Below, piece after piece: positions 23,355 through 34,320 of a stretch of DNA of 64,000 bases. The notes beneath the pieces were generated by a model, which worked only from the letters and a program-made list of their open reading frames with translations, made no database searches and had not been told where the DNA came from. The DNA is from Anticarsia gemmatalis. Its lineage: Eukaryota > Arthropoda > Insecta > Lepidoptera > Erebidae. The translations under genes were made by a program, and so were the position numbers. Numbering within the stretch: position 1 is the stretch's first letter; each line of letters starts with the position of its first letter. Location: positions 2,356,001 to 2,420,000 of the forward strand of contig NC_134745.1 in assembly GCF_050436995.1 (NCBI RefSeq), in the 5' to 3' direction.

Positions 23355-26216
23355 ATGGAGACGATGCGTTGTTGCATCGTCCTGTGCCTCATATTAGGCT
23401 TTAGTGATGCATCAGGTAATTAAGTTTTTGTTGTATACGTGATTAAAGTAATTTATATTTTTTGAGAAATAATTAAGCAAATAAAAACGTCTTTTGTAAA
23501 CCTACTATTACTTGCAGTCATCACAGTTTGAAGTCGGAGTATTTAATTATGTTTTATATTATTTTCAGAACGCGTTCGTCGCGGTTATGGTGCAGGGGGT
23601 GGAGGCGGCGGCGGCGGTGGAGGAGGTGGTGGCTTCGGCTACGGTGGAGGCTCTGGCGGCGGGTTTGGCTTCGGAGGAGGATCTAGTGCCGACATTAGCG
23701 GAAGCATTGAAGAAATCGGTGAAGGAATCGGCGGCCTGTTCGGAAAATTCTCGTCTGGCCTCAGCAGTTTAGGAAAAGCTGCCGGTGGCTTCAGCGGGAG
23801 CTTCGGCGCTGGAAATGAAAAGACAATTGTCACAAAATCCGAAGATGGAAATTCTGGTGGATTCGCCTTCACCGGTTCCTCTGGCAAAGGAGGTTACGGC
23901 GGTGGTGGCGGATACAGCCATGGTGGAAGTGGGGGCGGGGGTGGATACGGAGGCGGCTTCGGCAGTGGGTCTGGAGGCGGCGGCGGTCTAGGAGGAGGCT
24001 CCGGAGGCCACGGTGGCGCTGGTGGCAGCGGTGGACTCAACTTTGGATTCGGAGCCAGTGGAAGCGGCGGTAGTAGTTATGGAACCAGTGGTTCAGGTGG
24101 CAGTGGCGGTGGATACGGAGGCGGACACGGTGGAGGCGGTGGATCTGGCCACGGGAAAGGAATAGGAGGTCTCCTTATTGGATTTGGAGGAAGTGGAAGT
24201 GGAGGCAGTGGGTTCGGTGCCAGTGGCAGCGGCGGTGCTGGAGGCAGTGGTCATGGAAGTGGCGGAGGACATGGAGCAGGCTTTGGCGGAGGCTCCGGCG
24301 GTGGATACGGTGGAGGCGCCGGAGGTGGTAAAGACCATGGAAGTGGCTCCGCCGGGTCAGCAAGTGAATTCGCGATTAGTTTTGGAGGAAGTGGAAGTGG
24401 AGGCTCAGGCGGTGGTGGCCACGGAGGCAACGGTGGTCACGGAGGCAGTGGTGGCCATGGAGCCGGCATTGGTGGTGGCTCCGGAGGTGGATATGGAGGT
24501 GGTTCCGGTGGTGGATACGGGGGTGGCGCTGGGGGTGGTAAAGGCCATGGAGGTGGCTCTGTTAGCGCCAGTAATGACTTTGCTATCAGTTTCGGAGGAA
24601 GTGGAAGTGGGGGCTCAAGCGGAAGTGGTCACGGAGGCAGTGGTGGCCATGGAGCCGGCATTAGCGGAGGGTCCGGAGGAGGATATGGAAGTGGATCTGG
24701 TGGTGGATACGGAGGTGGCGCCGGGGGCAACAAAGGCCATGGAGATGGTTCTGTTGGTGCAAGCAATGACTTCGCGATTAGTTTTGGCAGTAGTGGAAGT
24801 GGGGGTTCAAGCGGCAGCAGTCACGGAAACAGTGGCGGACATGGAGCCGGCAGCGGTGGTGGCTCCGGTGGTGGTTATGGAGGAGGCGCTGGAGGCGGTA
24901 AAGGCCACGGAAGTGGTTCGGTTGGCAGCAGTAGTGACTTCGCCATCAGTTTTGGAGGTAGTGGAAGTGGTGGTTCAAGTGGTGGTGGCCACGGCGGCAG
25001 TCATGGAAGCAGCGGTGGTCACGGAGCAGGCATTGGTGGAGGAAGTAGCGGCGGATACGGCGGAGGTGCCGGAGGTGGCAAAGGCCACGGAAGTGGATCC
25101 GGTGGCGCCATTGGAGGAATAGGCAGTGACTTCTTGATCAGTTTCGGTGGCCTCACTAGTGGCGGTGCAGGCGGTAGTGGTCACGGGGGAAGCCATGGAA
25201 GTAGTGGTGACCATGGAGCCGGCATCGGCGGCGGCAGCGGCGGTGGATATGGCGGAGGTAGTGGCGGCGGATACGGAGGCGGTAAAGGCCAAGGAAGTGG
25301 ATCCAGCGGCGCCAATATAGGATCTGGCAGTGACTTTGCGATCAGTTTTGGTGCTGGCGGTAGTGGTGGGTCAAGTGGCGGTGGACATGGACATAGTGCA
25401 GGCGGTCATACCAGTAGCGGAGGAGGAAGTGCCGGCGGATTCAGTGGAGGCGCCGGTGGCGGAAGTGGCGGCGGATACGGGGGAGGTGCTGGCGGTGGTT
25501 ACGGGGGAGGCGCTGGAGGCGGCAAAGGCCAAGGAAGCGGTGCTGGTGGTGCCAGCGGAGGACTAAGTAATGAATTCGCGATCAGTTTTGGAGGTGGTTC
25601 AAGCGGCGGTGGTCACGGAGGCGGTGGTGGTACCGGCTTCGGGGGCGGTAGTGGCGGTGGATACGGGGGAGGTGCCGGAGGTGGTAAAGGCCACGGAGGC
25701 GGATCAAGCGGCGGTAGCGGAGGAATCGGCAGTGACTTCTTGATCAGTTTTGGAGGTGCTGGCGGTTCAAGCGGCGGTGGTCACAGTGGCGGCGGACATG
25801 GAGCTGGTGGAGGAAGCGGCGGTGGATACGGAGGAGGAGCCGGCGGAGGATCTGGCGGCGGAGGTCATGGAGGTAGCGGCGGCGGATTCGGACTAAGCTT
25901 TGGTGCAGGTACTAGCGGCAGTGGTGGTTATGGAGGCTCCGGAGGCCACGGAGGTAGCGGTGGTGGATACGGAGGAAGCTCAGGCGGCGGGGGTCACGGA
26001 GGTAACGGCGGTGGCTACGGAGGTATAGGCGGTGGATTCGGAGCGTCCGGCAGTAGTGGGGCTTACAGCGATGCGTCGAGTAGCGCTAACGCTCAAGGTG
26101 GCGCGGGCGGTTCCGGCGGTTGTACCTCCGGCTGCGGAGGTAGCGGAGGTTATGGTAGCAAAGCTTCAGCCAGCGCATCTGCTTCAGCGTCTGCAAGCGC
26201 GAGCTCATACGGTTAA
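23355..26216 (+). CDS. Secreted Gly-rich repetitive protein (902 aa), paralogue of the giant gene
   Basis: Exons 23355-23415 and 23569-26216, with a 153-nt intron (G|GTAATT to TTTTCAG, phase 1). The signal peptide METMRCCIVLCLILGFSDAS differs from that of the giant gene at only a few positions. The mature start is ERVRRGYGAGG. After a poly-Gly run, residues about 60-110 form the only non-Gly-rich segment (ADISGSIEEIGEGIGGLFGK and on), possibly an amphipathic helix. About ten units of 50-70 residues follow. In each, a hydrophobic punctuation [SN]-[DE]-F-[AL]-I-S-F-G is followed by Gly/Ser/His-rich sequence with GGGYGGG and GKGHG. The C-terminus has G-C-T-S-G-C-G-G and then S-K-A-S-A-S-A-S-A repeats before SSYG. 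The long exon has no in-frame ATG before it, so the spliced first exon is required. I infer a structural silk-like or adhesive protein. Confidence 0.93.
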
Positions 26217-26294
26217 AGCTTTACACTTAGTTCTGTTTTGTAAAAGTAGTCAGAGTCGCACGGCCATATCGATTGATTTGTGGTAATTTTAGTC

Positions 26295-26300
26295 ATTAAA
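26295..26300 (+). terminator. Poly(A) signal ATTAAA of the Gly-rich paralogue
   Basis: The hexamer sits in TTTTAGTCATTAAAATAA about 80 nt after the TAA stop and is shared with the 3' UTR of the giant gene. There the following AATAAA is intact; here it reads AATAAT. Confidence 0.6.
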
Positions 26301-28297
26301 ATAATTTATCTTTACGTTATCTTGTTGTTTTTCTAAATCCCTACACACACTACAGACATTTCGTATTACTTCAAGTGACAAGAACAATTTATTACAAATA
26401 GTTTTTCCACTGATTACAGATTTATTAATATTCAAATATTTCTAAACAAACATAACCCTTTTCTACAGAGATTACAATTGCTTATATTTTGAACAAATGC
26501 CGTATTAAACACTGAAATTAGAGAACAAAGTATGAACAATGAAATCTTTTGCAGATCATAAGCGGTCAGTGACCATACACAAAAAATACTTCATTGACTA
26601 ATTAAGAAGTTTAGAAATATTTTTCTCTAAAAATGAATTCAGTAGACAAAAACTTTAGCTACTGAATATTAAGAGTAGCACGCATAACTACAAGATTTTA
26701 TTTAACCCTCCAAAAAACCAGTCACATTATAATAATGCTTATAAAAACTACATAAAAACCCAGTTAATACGTCTTCATACAAAAACTGTTTACTTCTTAA
26801 GCTATGGACATAACAGAACCTTATTAAACTTAGATAAACTATTCAATTCAATTCAAAATATCCTTTAAGTTTTGTACTCGATATAATCATTTTACCGTTT
26901 CGGAAAAGCTGGTTTCTCGTCAGAAGAAACGGAAAGAAACTCACAACTTGGTCTTTTTAAATGCCAATTTATTTATTTCAATACCATGTTAATGATGATA
27001 TTTCGTTTAAAAAGAGTACAACTAGAACACAAGGAATAATCAAATGAAAACTATTGCAACGTTTTACTACTGAACAAGGCACTAGGCAGTTACTTTGCTA
27101 TAGATCTTGATTATTTTATTTTCCTTGCGTGGTCCAGCGTCTTTTCAGCGGAGTTTCATATCAGGGTTGTAAAGTCGACAAAAAGGATGTAATTTCAACC
27201 CACCAAATTAATTCGTAGTCGGTCGTAAATCGGTAAGACGCCATTAACAAACTAAGAAGAGGAAATGCAGAATTTGATACAAAAGTATCTATATTACTTC
27301 ACATTTTTCTGTGTGTGCAATGTGTGAGTACACAGCCTTACCGTCGGTACATAAGTGAATTAAAAGCCGTTGCCGTCATTTCAGTTTTTTTCAACTCATT
27401 CGCTGTTTTGTTGAAATTATTTCATCATCATTCGTAATTTAAATTGATAGTGTCTACGAATTATGATTCTCAAGTTTTTTACTAACATTTGATGACACGT
27501 GCATACCGTGGCAATTTAAAATAACAAAACAGTGAATTTGTCGCCAGTTTGTAAAGTAGAGGTCAAAGTAAGATCTGGCAAGAAACTCTATAGCCATTAT
27601 TTTTAATACCTCAAGAAATTTCAAATTTAACAACATCAACAGATTCCTAATGGTGTAAAACGTAGCACCCGAGTGTTGCCATCTGAAAGTATGCAACCGA
27701 AAGTAATGTTTCCAGTAGATAAGCCATGACTTAAGAATAAGTAATATAAATACGGGATAAAAGACTGCCACCAATTGCCACATAAGTTCGAGCACAGAGG
27801 CGCCTTATCAGAGCTTACGTTTCAAACTCGAAAATAGATATATGTACAATATAGACAGGCAGCGTAAATGCATAGTTATTTTAGATCTTACAATTGATTT
27901 AACTTTATTCTTGTAAAGACGACACAAGAAGTATTCTTAGTTACACTTTTTATTAACAAACACTTAAAGTGCTGTGACGTTAGCCAATACAAATAGAGCA
28001 ATTACTGAGTTCTCACCAGCCAGTAATTATCGCCATTGATTGATTAAACAATGCCTATAGTGCAGGCGTTACACCAACATCGAGCCATGATTGTGTCCAT
28101 CAATATGATTATCTTCCGGCTTATTGTAATAAAGTTTTACAATATTTGTAATATTGTCCGATTAATGAGAAACGGTTGCTATTACTTCAAACTCTTTACA
28201 GGCTTGTTAGGATTATAAGTAATACATATTAATCAGTGACAGTGGAATGAAGTCGCCTTCAACCTGAATGGTCGACACACTCCTGTATTTTCGTAAT
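26301..28297. other. Intergenic, no supported gene
   Basis: AT-rich sequence. A 113-codon minus-strand frame at 27,454-27,795 has hydrophobic, Phe/Leu-rich composition typical of chance frames in AT-rich DNA, and no motif. Confidence 0.5.
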
Positions 28298-28420
28298 CCC
28301 TACATAATATTATAAATGCGAAAGTAACTCTGTCTGTCTGTTACGCTTTCATGTTTAAACTATTTCACCATATAGATAGAGTTGACCTGAAGAAAGAGAA
28401 TATCGCGGAAAACGGGTGAA
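28298..28420 (+). repeat. Dispersed repeat fragment (lepidopteran type)
   Basis: The segment reading ATAATATTATAAATGCGAAAG, then TAACTCTGTCTGTCTGTTACGC, has the form of the start of a common lepidopteran interspersed repeat, probably a Helitron-like or LINE-derived element. The right border is unclear. I assign it from memory of the sequence style, not from a search. Confidence 0.45.
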
Positions 28421-28954
28421 GAAAGTTATTAATGTTTTTATGATAATTTTGCCAAAATCAAAGTCAACCTTACAATGCAAAGACCGAATAGAGTCTGTGT
28501 GCAGTCACAACTCCTTTCTTATTTCCAGAGGAAACTCATTCTCAGCAATATTATACATAAATATTTGACTGCCTTATTTAGGAAACTAGGACTAATTTTA
28601 CATGTAATGTAAAACTAGATAAGTCCTGGGAAATACTTACCAGAAAAACATAATTATACACCCTCTTTTATAAACACAAATATGGAGATTCGTTCATGAG
28701 ATTGAGGTAAAATAAACAGTTTCCAATAATCTGTTTAAAGTATAATTATGTTATTATAACAACTTCCAATAAGCAATCATATGCAAGGATTTATCCTATA
28801 AATTATCAGCTTAGTAGTATATAATTGATAGTTATCGGATAAAGATGCTCATCGTTATTGTTTAGCTATTTGCATACTATAGAGACTGGTCATAATGATG
28901 GTTATAAAGTTAAAGGTCACGGCTTGGAACCTAACGTAACCTAGAATTTGTAAT

Positions 28955-29322
28955 AATGTCCTCCTAGCCGATATACGGCTACGGCGGTCAGTTTCATTGA
29001 AACTGGCCATCTGTGCAGGACTTTGTTTATAGTGTCCAAGTGTGTGCACAATACACAGGTACACTCTCTATTCCATCACTCTCATAGTTTGGTGGGACGG
29101 ATAACCGACACGACCAGTGAGAGGTTAGGCGCAGGACCGACGGCTTTACGTGCTCTCCGAGGCACGGAGGTCTTCGACCTCATCTTCCTAACTCCGGGCA
29201 ATCTCTAAGAAATTCTTAACAGAAAATCTCAGAAAGACTTTTTGGCCCGACCCAGGATTCGAACCCGAGACCTCTCACACCGCAGTCGCATATACTACCG
29301 ACCGCGCCACAGAGGCAGTCAA
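28955..29322 (-). repeat. tRNA-headed SINE, near full length
   Basis: On the minus strand the head reads GACTGCCTCTGTGGCGCGGT (A-box region) with B box GGGTTCGAATCC, then GGGCCAAAAAGTC. The body runs to about 28,955 (GCCGTATATCGGCTAG). The intact GGTTCGAATCC shows RNA polymerase III ancestry. It is followed closely by a second SINE-like fragment and the LINE. Confidence 0.7.
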
Positions 29323-29477
29323 ATAATAGAATTTGTATTAGCTAGATTAACAGTTAGGACTAGACTGGATTATCTTGTCTTGTAAAACTTATTTAAAATT
29401 CGTCGTGCTCTAAAAATTTGCTTTTATTGCTGACATAATATACAAATACCAGAGACTTAAAGTATGCCTATCAGAAG

Positions 29478-29585
29478 ATTTTTTGTTGATCGCACAAACA
29501 TACGTTCTGTGTGGGCATCGAATCCACGACATCGTGACACAGTGCTAGTAGCGTCTCGGCCATAACCACTGCTCTAGTACCCTAC
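29478..29585 (-). repeat. Second tRNA-derived SINE-like fragment
   Basis: The minus-strand B-box-like GTGGATTCGATGCCCACAC, with a tail TGTGCGATCAACAAAAAA, matches the SINE fragment at 22,436-22,555 in its tail and spacing. It abuts the LINE at 29,590. Confidence 0.55.
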
Positions 29586-29589
29586 TCGT

Positions 29590-32500
29590 TTTCTCCCTTG
29601 TTCTTCTCTACCTTAAATCTCTTCTTCTTCTTACCCTCTTCCTGGATTCACCCTCATTCGCAACGATCGTATTGACAGGAGGGGGGGTGGTGTCGCAATC
29701 TACGTTAGATGCGACCTTCCGTACAGAATCGTAAATTCTTCTTGTCCCAACTACTCTGCTTCCGCTGAATATCTGTTTCTTGAGGTTCGAGTCAAAGGAG
29801 CCAAAGTCCTTCTTGGCGTTGTGTACTGCCCACCGTCCATTGACTACTTCTCCAGCATCGATTCGGTGCTGGAATCTTTAGGGTCTAAATATTCCCACAC
29901 CATCATCATGGGCGACTTCAACACTGATCTCCTTTCCCACGGTTCGCCTCGTTCCCGCAAGCTGCTCGAAATCATTAAGTCCGCCGGTCTCCATATATTA
30001 CCTGTGCAAGCCACTCATCACAACACGCAAGGCGAAGACACCTGGCTGGATTTAATGCTCACCGCTACTCCCTCCTTCGTCTCAACCTTTGGCCAATACC
30101 CTGCTCCAGGTTTCTCCCACCACGACCTCATTTTCGCCTCCTACATCCTAAAGCTTCCTAAATCCTCCCCTAAGGTTCTGTATAGGCGTTGTTTCGGGCG
30201 GATGGACGTTGACAATTTACGTCTTGATGCAGCAAGGATAAACTGGGACCGACTAAAAGCTGCACCAACGATCGATGAGAAGGTTGCGCTTTTTAACGAC
30301 GCTGTTATCGGTTTATACGACACACATGCACCTGTGAAAAAGGTGAAGCTTAAACGTCCACCCGCTCCCTGGATGACCAGAGGAGTTCGTATGGCTATGA
30401 GGCGTAGGAATAGGGCATTTATTATATTTAAGAAAGACCGTTGTGACGAACACTGGGTCCGGTTTAAGGTTGCAAGGAATCGGTGCAATCAGATGATACG
30501 TAATGCCAAACGCCAGCACATTCTCAATAATCTCTCTTCTTCTTCCCCAGCTGATATCTGGAGGTTCCTTGGAACGCTGGGTATTGGCAAACGGCAGGGC
30601 AACAACTCACAGTGCACAGTTGGTTTGGATGACCTTAATCAACATTTCTCCACCTCTTTACCACTGGATCACCAAACCAAGTGCGAGACTGTTCGTATGC
30701 TAAACAAATTGCCACGACCCAATCTTCATCCCTTCACCTTTTCCCAAGTGACTTCGGAAGATATTCATAAGATAATCCTGTCAATTAAATCCAATGCGGT
30801 AGGCGCTGATAACGTCAGTCGACGCATGATCGTCGCCGTATTGGATTTTCTTCTCCCCGCCATTTCCCACATTATAAATTTTTCACTTGAATCTTGCTCC
30901 TTCCCATCCCAGTGGCGGAAAGCTCATGTTATCCCTCTACCCAAAAACTCTAACCCTACACTTCCTATTAACTTGCGGCCCATTTCTATTCTCCCATTCC
31001 TATCCAAAGTGCTGGAGGCCTGTGTACACAAGCAATTATTACAATTTGTACTCACAAATAATCTGCTCAATCCGATGCAATCGGGATTCAGACCAGGTCA
31101 CAGCACTACAACTGCACTCCTCAAAGTGACTGGCGATATAAGGGCGGGCATGGAGGACACTAAGGTCACAGTGATGGCTTTGGTAGATTTCTCGAACGCC
31201 TTCAATACCGTCAGTCACGATATTCTCCTCTCCATCCTTTCCCATCTTAACATGTCTTCCGGAGTTCTAGATTGGTTTTCAAGTTATCTTCAAGGACGCC
31301 GGCAGTCGGTTCGTGTCGGTGAATCATCATCGATCTGGTGTGAACTCGACTCTGGCGTTCCTCAAGGCGGCATCCTCTCCCCTCTTTTATTTTCTTTTTT
31401 TATTAACCATGTAACTTACAACCTTCAGTGTTCGTATCATCTGTATGCCGACGACTTGCAGCTTTACTCACAAGGAACCGTGGACTCAATATCCACGACG
31501 ATTGACTCGGTTAATACTGACCTTGATCACATCAGGAACTGGTCAGAGAGGTTTGGCCTGGTTGTTAATCCTGCCAAGTGCCAAGCCATTGTGGTAGGCA
31601 GTCCTAGGAGTATTAACCGGTTAAAGGATGTGCAAATGCCTCCAATCTTGTTTAATGGCACCACAATACATGTATCTTCCCATGTTAAAAACCTTGGCCT
31701 CTACATCGATTCCACTCTTAGCTGGAGAGACCAAGTGGCAAATGTTTGTCGTAGGGTTACCTGTACTTTGCGAGCCCTATATCGCCTTAAGAACTTTCTG
31801 CCATCCAGGACAAAAACAATGCTTGTACAAACCTTGATTATCCCTTTAATCGACTATGGTGATGTGTGTTACTTTGACCTGAATGCAGATCTCCTCAATA
31901 AACTTGACCGGCTTCTTAACAATTGCATTCGATTTATCTTTAACCTTCGAAAGTATGATCATGTCTCTTCCTATCGCTCCCAACTCAGGTGGCTGCCAAT
32001 CCGTGAGCGCCGTAACTTACGGGCTCTTACAACACTTTTCTCCCTTCTCGGCTCCCCCACCCCCCCAGCCTACCTGACTCCCCACTTTCAATACTTGTGC
32101 GATAACCACAATCGCCATCTCCGCTCTTCAAACAATCTTCTTCTTCTTTGCCCCTCCCACACCTCTGGTTTTGTTAACTCCTCCTTCCCTGTTCAGTCTA
32201 TTCTATTATGGAATGCACTCCCCTTCGAAATCAGGGCGTCCACTAACCGTCTGGCATTCAAGGCCAAAGTTCGGGATCTCTTGCTGAACAAAGTCGCAGA
32301 ATCATCACTTTTATCATAGTTTATTGGTATATATTTATGGTATTTATATAGGTTTCTATTATTTTACATGTTTTATAATTTATAATACCTAATAATAATA
32401 TGTATTATAACGTATTTATTTATGTACCTAGTATTATATTTTGTATGTATGTAGCTATGTGTATTTATCAATATTTATGTATTTTTGTATACTTCTTTCC

Positions 32501-32692
32501 ATTTTAATCTTTCTTAACTATTTGTTTATTTTGCTCAACTCACTCCTTCACTTCTATTATACACCTACTTCTTCTTATCTCTGCATCACCCGTAGGTTGA
32601 CTGGTAGAGAATGCCATTGGCATTAAGTCCGCCATTATACATTTTGTATATGAAGTTAATAAATAAAATAAAAAAATAAATAAAATAAATAA
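29590..32692 (+). mobile_element. 5'-truncated non-LTR retrotransposon (Jockey/CR1-like group)
   Basis: It spans from the middle of an endonuclease domain to a 3' tail built from TAAA/TAAATAAAA repeats (32,659-32,692), typical of LINE insertion. The 3' UTR includes GAATGCCATTGGCATTAAGTC. No clear target-site duplication was found. The open frame is uninterrupted for 2.7 kb, so insertion is probably recent. Confidence 0.85.
29617..32319 (+). pseudogene. LINE ORF2 fragment: endonuclease C-terminal part plus reverse transcriptase (about 900 aa, no start)
   Basis: The frame is open from just after a TAA at 29,614 to the TAG at 32,319. The first recognisable residues, GFTLIRNDRIDRRGGGVAIYV, belong to the apurinic-type endonuclease. 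Then come V-V-Y-C-P-P, the catalytic M-G-D-F-N, and F-S-H-H-D-L in place of the usual S-D-H. The reverse transcriptase follows: N-L-R-P-I-S-I-L, Q-S-G-F-R-P-G-H-S-T, V-D-F-S-N-A-F-N-T-V, S-G-V-P-Q-G-G-I-L-S-P-L-L-F and the catalytic H-L-Y-A-D-D-L. There is no RNase H domain. The N-terminus of the endonuclease and any ORF1 are missing by 5' truncation, so the copy cannot be autonomous. Confidence 0.9.
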
Positions 32693-34189
32693 GCGCAACT
32701 AATTTCTGAAACTCTGTAAAGACTCCTAGTTCAAAATTATACAATTCAAGCACGCGAAGCGTTTGCTACTATATTTTATACAGGCGTCAGGCTTATATGT
32801 ATCACTAATTCTTAAAAAAGAAAGTCTAATGGCACCTCTTAGAATAATAATAATATAAGGTCCATCTTCTTCTCTACCAATATTATGAAGAGTTGAATTC
32901 AAAATGTACCTTTTGTCACTTCGCTTTTACAGTTTAAAAATCTAGCAATACTTACTTTTTCTTATTGTGGTGTCTTTACCTTTATATTTGCTTTGGTAGA
33001 TAAAGCGATTACTTGCTCTCATCAAAACGAAAGGATCTCTAGATTTTCTTAGAAACTTGAGCTTACAATCCAGGTTTTCAGTTACATTATATCCCTTACC
33101 TATGTTTCGCAAGATTCCTACTTATCAAAACTTGTAAACCTGCTCCCTGATATATTTAATAATAAGAATTAAATAGCCATTTGTAAATACCTACGAAATT
33201 GCTAAAAGCATGTTTCTATTAATTTTTCCAAAGGCGTCTTATTCGACAACTCCATTGAATATTGACAACAATTTCTTTTTCTAATTTCGTTCTACCAAAC
33301 ACCTTCATTAAATTGTACCATTTATGAAAATCAAACAATCTTTGGAATTGTGCCATTTATTTTTGCATATTAGCAATCAGTACAGAAAGCCGCCGTTTTG
33401 GTGACATCTTCTTCACTCTCTTAGCATACGTTCCTTGTATTCAGCAGTTTGTTGTGGTTCCTTCCTATATTCAGCCACGCGAAGTGAAATGGTGCGAACC
33501 TTATTTGAAAGTCTATCCCAAACAACACATGTTTGGACCAACTCATTTGCATTTATCTTTACCTAATCTAAGTAATAGTTGTTTTATATAATTACAGTAA
33601 ATAAACTTCATTATTCATACTCACGTGTTAAGATCATTGTGTTTTTGTAACAAAACAATCAGCGGCGGAGAAGCAAAAAATATATACAATTGATAAACAT
33701 TGCGTTTGATGTGTTTAAATAATGTATGTATTTTACTAGATGTTCTTGTACATAATTACCATAATTAAGTCTCAAAGGCAAAGGGTTATTTATAAAAAAA
33801 ACTATGTGTTAAAATAGGGGCATATTGTAACAAAAGGACAAGATATAATTAAATATGTATATAGTAGAAATCAGGTTCAGTTACAAATAACAACACCAAC
33901 TTCTTCATTCTGGTTATTTTGCTTCTGCTGTAAAAATTATAGCTTACGTCTTAAATCCTATACTCCACTTCAATTTCTATTTGTCCTTCGGGAGACGTAA
34001 CTTTAATCATTGATAGCTTTGTTAAAAAAAATTGCCATCAATAATACCACCTGCATGCATCACATTCACCAAATACTGCAAGTCTCCAGCTGTTCTCATG
34101 AAACATCTTAAGACCCACCCATAAAACCCAAATCCTAAAAATTCAAGAAAGAAATAAATATTGGCAATGTTCAACAAAAATTGGATAAA
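32693..34189. other. Intergenic, no supported gene
   Basis: AT-rich sequence on both strands with nothing recognisable. Confidence 0.5.
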
Positions 34190-34320
34190 ACCTTGGTTAT
34201 TTTCTAACCCCTGACCGTTCTGCTGTGCAAGGGTCTCCTCCCACACGTTGTATGGGTTAGAACTTGAGTCCACAACCCTGGCGAAATTCGGGTTGGGGAT
34301 TTTGCATGCTCTCAAGAAAT
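34190..34320 (-). repeat. Probable 3' tail fragment of a LINE (RTE-like)
   Basis: On the minus strand it contains GACTCAAGTTCTAACCCATA, then GTGGGAGGAGACCCTTGCAC and AGCAG. This has the form of the 3' ends of common lepidopteran LINE copies. The 97-codon minus-strand frame over it (34,022-34,315) is therefore unlikely to be a gene. Confidence 0.4.

Noticed and set aside
24178..25122. 314-codon Val/Glu/Ala-rich plus-strand frame within the Gly-rich gene
   Set aside because: It is an out-of-frame reading of GGN-rich codons. The true frame is continuous from the acceptor at 23569 to the stop at 26216 and matches the paralogue's splice phase.
27454..27795. 113-codon minus-strand frame
   Set aside because: The composition is typical of chance frames in AT-rich DNA. 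There is no motif, signal peptide context or neighbouring exon.
34022..34315. 97-codon minus-strand frame considered as a gene
   Set aside because: Its 5' half falls on a sequence resembling the 3' tail of lepidopteran LINEs and the rest is AT-rich with Phe/Leu codons. There is no promoter or splice support.
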